Under the pieces are notes generated by a model. The model searched no databases. It was not told where the DNA came from and worked only from the letters and a program-made list of their open reading frames with translations. Of a DNA stretch of 64,000 bases, positions 58,001-64,000 are shown one piece after another. This stretch comes from Candidatus Poribacteria bacterium (lineage in GTDB: Bacteria > Abyssobacteria > SURF-5). The stretch is from contig JACRIR010000209.1 of the NCBI GenBank assembly GCA_016215705.1, forward strand, positions 22,461 through 86,460, in the 5' to 3' direction. The position numbers were made by a program, and so were the translations under genes. Each line of letters opens with the position of its first letter. Position 1 is the first letter of the stretch.

Positions 58001-60067
58001 ATGACTTCCAAAAAGAACATGTTTCATATTGATTCAATGAACCTTGGCCGCTTCTTGCACAAAAGGACGCGCCTTCGCGTGCCTGCGCCCGCGATGCCGG
58101 TAATTGCAGCGTTCGCGCTCGCACTGGCGGGTGCGCTTATTCTCATTCCGACAATCGCACACGCTGCCCAATCTGGCGTAGACTATCCAGGTGGAGTGTC
58201 ACCCGATACAGCGATAGTCAGACAGATAATAGAATTCTCTGTTCATGTCCAGAACGTCGGAAACGAAACAATAGAAGATGTGTGGCTCGATCTCGGCATT
58301 TATGACCCGTCCGACGCAAAAGTTGAGGGCACTCACACGGATTATGTCGATCCGGAGACACAGAGCCTCGGTCTCATATATTGGTACGGACAGGGAAGCT
58401 CCCTGCCTCCCGGCACAATCTTGCAGTACTCGGCTGGATACTGTCTGGGGCAGAGCGCCACGGGGGTCTCTTATTCACCCGGAAACTATAGGTTGAGGTA
58501 TCGTGCGTGGAAGGGACAGCCTGGAAGCCTCGGCGCTGAACCTCTTGGTGATCTCCGCGAGGATCCTCTTGTGATTAGTCCGATTTCGACGCCCAATCTT
58601 TCCATTCCTATCCTAATGTATCACCGAATAGGTGATATCGCGCCGGATGAATATTGGGTTCTGCGGGATGAGTTCGAGTCTCAGATGAAGACGCTCGTTG
58701 CTTACGGCTATCAGCCGGTCTTGACCGAAGACATTTACAACTACAACTATCATGGAGGCGCTCTGCCTGCGAAACCCGTCGTCATCACGTTCGACGACGG
58801 ATACGAGAATGTGTATACTCACGCCTATCCGGTGATGCTGCAAGAAGGCCTGTTCGGCGAGGTCTATATAGTGACCAGTGTGACCGAATCCTCCCCCTCT
58901 GTCCGGCGATTCAGTTCCTTATTCACGGGCATCAAAGGCCAGTGGAACCCTCATTTGACGTGGCCGGAAATAATCGAAATGGCCGAAGGCGGGATGGTTT
59001 TTGGCTCTCATACAAGGACGCACCGCGACTTGACCACGCTGTCCGACGAAGAGCTGGAATCCGAACTCCTGGGTTCGCAACAGGACTTGTACTCGCAAGC
59101 CGGCATCGAGACCACGTCCTTCTCATATCCCTATGGCGCGGCAGACGACGATGTTAAGGTCCATCAACTGCTGGCTCGATACGGCTACTCGACGGCCGTC
59201 TCCGCCTGGGATGGATTATGCCAAACTCAAAATGCTGATCCGCTTGACTTGAAAAGGGTCCGCGTCTACGGTCCCCACCCGGCAGCCGACCCCGGCAGCA
59301 ACGGCGTCTCAGTCAATTACGACCCGACTCACCCTGGCGATTTTTTCATGAGAAAGCTCGACCCCTCATTCCATCTGCCTGATATCGCCATAGAGTCAGT
59401 GGAGTTCCTGGATAGCGCCGGCAATTCTCGCGGAAACAATACATTCAAGGAAGGCGAGACCGTGACAGTCAGAGTTCTCGCGCGTAACGATGGGCAGGGC
59501 GCGAATGTTATCCTATCCTTGAGTCTGGACAATGACGGCGGATTGGAACCCGTTGTGTACGACAGCCATCAAATCAACCCGCCTCAAGACATACGCAGAT
59601 ATTTTCCGACGACAATCACCGACAGCCCGGTAGCCTTTGATTTCCACTGGCAAATTCCGGCCGGCGCCACGGAAGGCGCGTATGACTGCATGGTCGAGTT
59701 TCGCGACGAAGCCCATGTATTGGGATATGCGCTGAGCGGATGGGTCGAGGACATATTCACAGTTTGCAGGAGCATACATCTGCTCGGGCCTCTCGATGGC
59801 TCCAATCTGCAGACTCCAGTCACGTTTTCTTGGACTGCCGGATGCAACAACCGCTTTGTCGTGGATTTCTCTTTTGACCCGACGTTTGCGAGCACCCTGA
59901 GATCGACACGAGTATTGACAACTTCTTCGTTCTCAGTTCCGGCCTCGACATGGAACAGAATCCCCAAAAACAAGATAATCTATTGGAGGGTTAGAGGCGC
60001 TGACGCAGCCGTATCGCCCGTCCGGATTGAGACTAGCCGGGAGACTTGGTGGTTCGTAAGGTATTAG
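58001..60067 (+). CDS. Secreted polysaccharide deacetylase (CE4) with CARDB-like domains
   Basis: 688 residues. A long basic n-region precedes a signal peptide (AFALALAGALILIPTIAHAAQ). A CARDB-like beta domain (about 55-190) is followed by the NodB/CE4 domain (about 200-430). In that domain PILMYHRIG, VVITFDDGYENVYTH with the catalytic and metal Asp, FGSHTRTHRDLTTL with the metal His pair, and TTSFSYPYGAADDD are seen. A second CARDB-like domain (about 465-575, TFKEGETVTVRVLARNDGQG) and a fibronectin-like tail ending in SRETWWFVRY complete it. CE4 enzymes remove N- or O-acetyl groups from chitin, peptidoglycan or xylan. The GH10 xylanase 162 bp downstream makes acetyl-xylan a fair guess, but exopolysaccharide deacetylation fits as well. 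Confidence 0.9.
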   Translation: MTSKKNMFHIDSMNLGRFLHKRTRLRVPAPAMPVIAAFALALAGALILIPTIAHAAQSGVDYPGGVSPDTAIVRQIIEFSVHVQNVGNETIEDVWLDLGIYDPSDAKVEGTHTDYVDPETQSLGLIYWYGQGSSLPPGTILQYSAGYCLGQSATGVSYSPGNYRLRYRAWKGQPGSLGAEPLGDLREDPLVISPISTPNLSIPILMYHRIGDIAPDEYWVLRDEFESQMKTLVAYGYQPVLTEDIYNYNYHGGALPAKPVVITFDDGYENVYTHAYPVMLQEGLFGEVYIVTSVTESSPSVRRFSSLFTGIKGQWNPHLTWPEIIEMAEGGMVFGSHTRTHRDLTTLSDEELESELLGSQQDLYSQAGIETTSFSYPYGAADDDVKVHQLLARYGYSTAVSAWDGLCQTQNADPLDLKRVRVYGPHPAADPGSNGVSVNYDPTHPGDFFMRKLDPSFHLPDIAIESVEFLDSAGNSRGNNTFKEGETVTVRVLARNDGQGANVILSLSLDNDGGLEPVVYDSHQINPPQDIRRYFPTTITDSPVAFDFHWQIPAGATEGAYDCMVEFRDEAHVLGYALSGWVEDIFTVCRSIHLLGPLDGSNLQTPVTFSWTAGCNNRFVVDFSFDPTFASTLRSTRVLTTSSFSVPASTWNRIPKNKIIYWRVRGADAAVSPVRIETSRETWWFVRY

Positions 60068-60228
60068 CATTCTGCCCTCGCACCGTAAGTCTGTCTTTCG
60101 AGAGATTTGATGTTTCTTCGTAGAAGTGCGGCATGCTGCGCCATTGCTCCAGCGAGTGACTGAACGCATTCCTGAATAAATGCAGAATTCTGGGACGAAC
60201 CGCAGGAATATTCCCGACTGATCTGCTA

Positions 60229-61290
60229 ATGAACGCACGAAGACTCATCATCACCCTGATTCTTCTCCTATTGCTAACCTCTTGCGCTCCTGCAACCGTC
60301 TCAACCTTGCGCTCCTGCGCAGCGGCACACGGAATGGAAATCGGCTCGGCGGTCGCCGCCGAACTGCTGCAGAACGATCCCGCTTACGCCAGAATCCTCT
60401 CACGCGAATTCAGCATGCTTACGCCGGAAAACGCCTTGAAGTTCGATTCAGTACATCCCGACCGCAACACCTACGACTTCAGCGATGCGGATGCCATAAT
60501 CGCCTTTGCAGAATCGCACGGCATGAAAACGCGCGGCCATACGCTCGTGTGGCATGAACAGTTGCCTTCCTGGTTGATAGAAGGCCGCTGGACACGCGAT
60601 GAGTTAATCGCCATCCTCCGCGAGCATATTACTACGGTTGTTGGGCGCTATCGGGGCAGAGTTGCAGCATGGGATGTCTTGAGCGAAGCAATTGATGACG
60701 ATGGTTCGCACAGAGACACATTCTGGCTTCGAGGCCTAGGACCTGACTATATGGAATTGGCCTTTCAATGGGCGCATGAGGCCGACCCCGCCGCGCTCTT
60801 GTTTTACAATGACTACGGAGGTGAAGGCGCGGGACCGAAGGCGGATGCAATCTATGCGCTGGCGCGTGGTCTTGTTCAAAAAGGTGTACCTATACACGGG
60901 GTAGGTCTCGAGATGCACGTGGGGCAAGACTGGCATCCGGCTCCTGCTGAAGTGGCCGCAAACATGCAGCGGCTTGCAGACCTCGGGCTTCAGGCGCACA
61001 TAACTGAAATCGACGTGAAGATAAGAAATCCTGCGACTGAGAGGGACCTTGTCGCACAGGCGCGAATATACCGAAAAATGCTGGAGGTGTGCCTCTCCGC
61101 CGATAACTGTAAATCCTTCACATTCTGGGGATTCACAGACCGCTATTCATGGATACCGGAGTTCTTTCCGGGATGGGATTCGGCGCTCATCTTTGACAGG
61201 TCATACCGTCCCAAGCCTGCGTACCGCGAGATTCTCAACAGCCTCCGCAAGAATCCGACAAAGCGGATTACAAGTGGAACGAAGAATTGA
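60229..61290 (+). CDS. GH10 endo-beta-1,4-xylanase lipoprotein
   Basis: 353 residues. A lipoprotein signal ends in LLTSC (Cys19). The GH10 TIM barrel shows IGSAVAAELLQ, REFSMLTPENALKFD, TRGHTLVWHEQLPSWL, the acid/base Glu153 in AAWDVLSEAI, LLFYNDYGGEG, GVGLEMHVG and the nucleophile Glu260 in HITEIDVK, then FTFWGFTDRYSWIPEF. In most GH10 enzymes the residue before the acid/base is Asn (WDVxNE); here it is Ser152, a substitution that may change the -1 subsite or specificity. The predicted site is the outer leaf of the inner membrane or the outer membrane. Neighbours are a deacetylase and a membrane protein. No carbohydrate-binding module is present. Confidence 0.93.
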   Translation: MNARRLIITLILLLLLTSCAPATVSTLRSCAAAHGMEIGSAVAAELLQNDPAYARILSREFSMLTPENALKFDSVHPDRNTYDFSDADAIIAFAESHGMKTRGHTLVWHEQLPSWLIEGRWTRDELIAILREHITTVVGRYRGRVAAWDVLSEAIDDDGSHRDTFWLRGLGPDYMELAFQWAHEADPAALLFYNDYGGEGAGPKADAIYALARGLVQKGVPIHGVGLEMHVGQDWHPAPAEVAANMQRLADLGLQAHITEIDVKIRNPATERDLVAQARIYRKMLEVCLSADNCKSFTFWGFTDRYSWIPEFFPGWDSALIFDRSYRPKPAYREILNSLRKNPTKRITSGTKN

Positions 61291-61416
61291 AACCCGAATG
61301 CTCGATGAGCCCTCTGCTTACGTGGCATCCGTTGTATAATAAACGCGTTTCTGACATTGCCTGTCGCGACCATCTGAACATTATGAACAGGTTACCTGTT
61401 GAGGAGGAAATAACGA

Positions 61417-62253
61417 ATGGGATGCGTCAAGTTCTTGGCCTTTGCCATTGTTACGCTTTTGCTCTTATGTCCGGCCAATCTCGCCTACGCGCAAGAAATG
61501 GCTACCATCTCTGCAGAAGGAAACGCGGTCAGCGTCTTAGTAATCCTGAGCGTCATCATCTTTCTTTTCGGATTATTCTCGGGCCACGATTGGACGCTGT
61601 TCGCTTTCCGTACGGCCAATCTCGACAATCCTGAGTATTATTCCAGGTATGCAAAATTCTCGGTCACCTTTCTGTCGGCGCTCATAACATGGACTGCCGG
61701 AAGACACGCATTCAGCGCGTCGGATGCCACGAGACTCGCGATCTCTTACTCCTTCATTGTTCTGGGAGACATCATCTTCTCTTTCAATGTGCACTCGATC
61801 TGGGGAGTGTTCTCATTTGCGCTCGCCCATTTTCTGCTGATCCGCAGAAACGCCTTCGGTCTTTCCGCCTGGCCGGCGCAGGGAGCGATGTGGATGCTAC
61901 TGGTCGCTATTGTAGGGGGTTCCTTATTAACCATGCTTCTCGTGTTCTATCCCAAGCTCAAACACAACAAGCCGTATTTTGCTCTGCTGACCGGCTACGC
62001 GCTCATCATGGGAGGCTCCCTCTGGGCGGCGCTTACTGCGTTGAAGATCGGATTCTTCCCTCACGCGAACGCAATCCTGATCGCCTTGGGAGTGACCTTC
62101 TTTTTCTTGAGCGACGTCTGCGTGGGATTCTATCGTTCGCTTCCAGTCGGTTACAGCCGGGTTTTCGCCACGTATTTGACATGGGTCTTCTACGCGCCGG
62201 CTCTTGTCCTGACGGCGTTAAGCAGTTATGACCTGAATAGGGTCTTCCAGTAA
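61417..62253 (+). CDS. YhhN/TMEM86-like membrane protein
   Basis: 278 residues: a cleavable-looking signal (FAIVTLLLLCPANLAYAQ), then about eight helices. SYSFIVLGDIIFSFNV, LAHFLLIRRNAFG, YALIMGGSLWAALTAL and LGVTFFFLSDVCVGFYRSLP resemble the YhhN/TMEM86 group, to which lysoplasmalogenase belongs. The conserved Asp residues of the family appear in GDIIFSF and LSDVCVG. Good GAGGAGG ribosome site nine bases before ATG 61417. The first 70 residues after the signal are not part of the usual family. Catalytic role is inferred from weak resemblance only. Confidence 0.6.
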   Translation: MGCVKFLAFAIVTLLLLCPANLAYAQEMATISAEGNAVSVLVILSVIIFLFGLFSGHDWTLFAFRTANLDNPEYYSRYAKFSVTFLSALITWTAGRHAFSASDATRLAISYSFIVLGDIIFSFNVHSIWGVFSFALAHFLLIRRNAFGLSAWPAQGAMWMLLVAIVGGSLLTMLLVFYPKLKHNKPYFALLTGYALIMGGSLWAALTALKIGFFPHANAILIALGVTFFFLSDVCVGFYRSLPVGYSRVFATYLTWVFYAPALVLTALSSYDLNRVFQ

Positions 62254-62470
62254 GAAGTAACGAGGGGGCCGGGGCCACACTTCCACTAGGCTGGCTCGTC
62301 TCTGTTGGGCAACGCGTCCTTATGCGAGTTACACTGCCGCGAAAGAAGTATCTTTTCCCTCGCGTCTCAATGAATCGATATGGATTCTCGCTTCCACTGA
62401 AAAGACAAGCCTCTGCATTTGCGCCATTTGTTTGGAATTCATGCGATTCGTGTTCCAGGTTCGTGTTCGC

Positions 62471-63853
62471 TTATTTCCTTCGGCCGTTTCTTGCGAACTC
62501 AATGAACGGATGGAACAAATGGTTGACCCCGTCCGCAATGTTCAACTCTCGAACGCTTGCGAAGATTCTTGCAAGCTGGCCGGTCTCCGACTCCTCGGTC
62601 TCCCGAACATTCCTGAATATGTTCCGGCTCAAGAAGCGTCCCGTTGCGGAGACAAAGAAAATCAAATGAATCGGAAGAAGCTTCCACGAAAGAAACGAAG
62701 TGTTTGAGCCTGCAAGTGACTTCAGTACGGCCCCCGCGATAACAGGGCTCACCGCCACCCCAAGTCCCGCGATGGTATTGTAGGCCGAAAGGTACAGTGC
62801 CTTGTTCTCCTTCGGCGATACCTGCAAAAGCATGTTGTTCATGCAAAGATTGATGCCCGCCCAGAAGAGACCGGCAACCGTGTTTATGAAGATCGGAAAC
62901 GCGCGACTCTGAGGCGTGACCAGCATCCATGCCAGAGGAATGAACGCGGTCACCAGCGTTCCCAGTCGGATTATGGGTTTGTTTCTGACCTTGTCGGAAA
63001 CACCGCCCCACAGTCGCATGCCTAGCAAATCCGCCAGGGCCGCCGTCATGTTCAGCGCTGCCACAAACGTGTAACTGTACCCCATGTCCCTCAGAAAAAA
63101 GAGGGTGAAAAAAGGAGCGGCAAAATGAACGGAGAAATTCCATGCAAACGCAAAAAGAACAAACCTCCTGAAATTGGCGTCCTTGAGGGGAAGGAATGCG
63201 TTTTCCCGGAACGACCCGTTCGCCACCGTCTTCTTCCCTTGTGGCTCTGCAACACGTCTGAGAAAGCGCAGGCTCCAGACACCGGAGAAAACAGCCGAAG
63301 CAAAAATGATGCTGAATCCCAACGCCAAACCTTCCTGAAAGTGACTCTTGAGGTAGTCGAGAGAGTTTCCAAAAAGCACCAAAGCCATCATCCCGGCGGC
63401 GCTGCAAAGCATGTTCCGGATGCCGAAGAACCGGCCCCGTATATCTTCGGGCACAAGGTCCGACATGAGTGAAAGCCATGACACTGAGCTTACGGAATTA
63501 CAGGCGCAGGAGAACAGAATCAGGCAAAGCACAATGAGAATCTTCAGGGACGCCGGCGAAATCGGCAGAAGCGCCGCAATCAGCACCGGAAGCCACGTCA
63601 CGCGCGCAATCGCAGAACTCCAGAACCATACCTTCTTTCTCCCGCCTCTCTTTTCCATGAGATGCGAGGCAGGGACTTGAAACACCGCAACCATGAAAGG
63701 CATCGCGCCCAACAGTCCGATCATGAACTCGTCCATGCCCAGATAGAGGGCGAAACCCGTGAGGAACACTCCCGTCGTTAGCGTGGTGAACACGTGCGCG
63801 AGCACGCCCTCGTAAACTGAATTCTTGAGGTTGTCTTTTTCCTTGAGTTCCAT
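62471..63853 (-). CDS. MFS transporter
   Basis: 460 residues from ATG 63853; the longer frame to 63916 begins with a TTG inside a hairpin. Twelve hydrophobic helices in two halves are predicted. LMSDLVPEDIRGRFFGIRNM is the MFS loop 2-3/8-9 style motif, and SWLSLMSDLVPE plus ALADLLGMRLWGGVSDKVRNKPII is the repeat in the second half. The overall pattern is that of the many uncharacterised single-component MFS exporters. No substrate is indicated by the neighbours: a YhhN-like gene converges on it. The gap between the two stops is 217 bp. Confidence 0.88.
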   Translation of the reverse strand: MELKEKDNLKNSVYEGVLAHVFTTLTTGVFLTGFALYLGMDEFMIGLLGAMPFMVAVFQVPASHLMEKRGGRKKVWFWSSAIARVTWLPVLIAALLPISPASLKILIVLCLILFSCACNSVSSVSWLSLMSDLVPEDIRGRFFGIRNMLCSAAGMMALVLFGNSLDYLKSHFQEGLALGFSIIFASAVFSGVWSLRFLRRVAEPQGKKTVANGSFRENAFLPLKDANFRRFVLFAFAWNFSVHFAAPFFTLFFLRDMGYSYTFVAALNMTAALADLLGMRLWGGVSDKVRNKPIIRLGTLVTAFIPLAWMLVTPQSRAFPIFINTVAGLFWAGINLCMNNMLLQVSPKENKALYLSAYNTIAGLGVAVSPVIAGAVLKSLAGSNTSFLSWKLLPIHLIFFVSATGRFLSRNIFRNVRETEESETGQLARIFASVRELNIADGVNHLFHPFIEFARNGRRK

Positions 63854-63890
63854 TGATTCCCGCCGATACTCGTGCGCCAAATACACGAAA

Positions 63891-63912
63891 AGCCATCGCA
63901 TGCGCGATGGCT
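63891..63912 (-). terminator. Terminator-like hairpin in the MFS leader
   Basis: AGCCATCGC and GCGATGGCT (9-bp perfect stem, 4-nt loop) followed on the minus strand by TTTTCG. It lies between the extended -10 promoter at 63956 and the MFS start, so it could attenuate the gene or end a transcript entering from outside the window. Confidence 0.6.
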
Positions 63913-63955
63913 GCAAGAGGCTTCCTTCTCATATGTCCTGCCAAACGCCGAAAAT

Positions 63956-63964
63956 ATTATACCA
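63956..63964 (-). promoter_or_regulatory. Extended -10 promoter of the MFS gene
   Basis: On the minus strand TGGTATAAT: a perfect TATAAT preceded by TGn. No -35 match is seen, as is usual for extended -10 promoters. Confidence 0.5.
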
Positions 63965-64000
63965 TATTCATGGGAATTCCGCGAGGAAAGAACGGGAATC

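Noticed and set aside
61331-61340. TATAAT before the YhhN-like gene as a promoter
   Set aside because: The hexamer is perfect but no -35 or TGn extension accompanies it, so it is not listed as a feature.
1-64000. tRNA, rRNA, riboswitch or prophage genes
   Set aside because: None was recognised on reading either strand; a TPP element was specifically looked for before thiE and not seen. A covariance-model scan would be needed to exclude divergent RNAs.

Overview
The window looks like a chromosomal piece (roughly 55% GC by eye) of an uncultured Gram-negative bacterium. The Gram-negative reading rests on a MacAB-like envelope exporter next to an AsmA/TamB-like protein, a Tat translocon, several predicted lipoproteins and a long polyprenol-linked glycan cluster. 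The phylum cannot be fixed from sequence reading alone. The archaeal-type shikimate entry (DHQ synthase II plus ADH synthase), many sulfatases, YfhO-type membrane proteins and heavy loading with short intergenic palindromes would fit a deep-branching or candidate bacterial phylum or a Desulfobacterota-like lineage; this is inference.

Layout. 1-6.7 kb: the end of a DUF362 gene; a GT39-type membrane glycosyltransferase carrying two in-frame repeat insertions; a GIY-YIG nuclease bracketed by inverted repeat arrays; the shikimate pair aroB'/aroA'; and a GH32/GH43-like beta-propeller. 6.8-12.2 kb: a minus-strand sensory operon of a CheB methylesterase, a CheR-PAS protein and a multi-PAS/GAF histidine kinase. 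12.35-13.8 kb: a tat operon in the order tatA-tatC-tatB, behind a promoter and a terminator-like hairpin. 13.8-44 kb: an exopolysaccharide or glycoconjugate cluster in five transcription blocks. It holds four GT-C/YfhO-type membrane proteins, six SAM methyltransferases, a UDP-sugar dehydrogenase, two GT2 enzymes, four GT4 enzymes, a Wzx-type flippase, a TMTC-like TPR protein, an AAC(3)-family acetyltransferase beside an alpha/alpha-toroid protein, and an alkaline-phosphatase-superfamily protein. 44-53 kb: HU, thiE and a MacA/ABC/two-permease export operon followed by an AsmA-like protein. 53-57.7 kb: a sulfatase island of two Cys-type sulfatases around an anaerobic sulfatase maturase, one sulfatase with a Tat signal. 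58-62.3 kb: a secreted polysaccharide deacetylase, a GH10 xylanase lipoprotein and a YhhN-like membrane protein. 62.4-63.9 kb: an MFS transporter.

How it fits together. One half builds a surface glycan: polyprenyl-phosphate sugar donors from the GT2 enzymes, cytosolic assembly by the GT4 enzymes, flipping by Wzx, and modification by GT-C proteins, methyltransferases and an acetyltransferase. The other half breaks glycans down: sulfatases, deacetylase, xylanase and the GH32/43-like enzyme. The maturase would convert the sulfatase cysteine to formylglycine in the cytosol, and the Tat system is the expected exporter for the folded twin-arginine sulfatase.

The most unusual layer is the repeat ecology. 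At least five families of short palindromic or tandem elements sit between genes and, in one case, inside a gene in frame. One family brackets a GIY-YIG nuclease gene and also occurs as a nuclease-free miniature copy and a half copy, which suggests a minimal nuclease-linked mobile unit. No tRNA, rRNA, CRISPR array, classical IS transposase or prophage was recognised.
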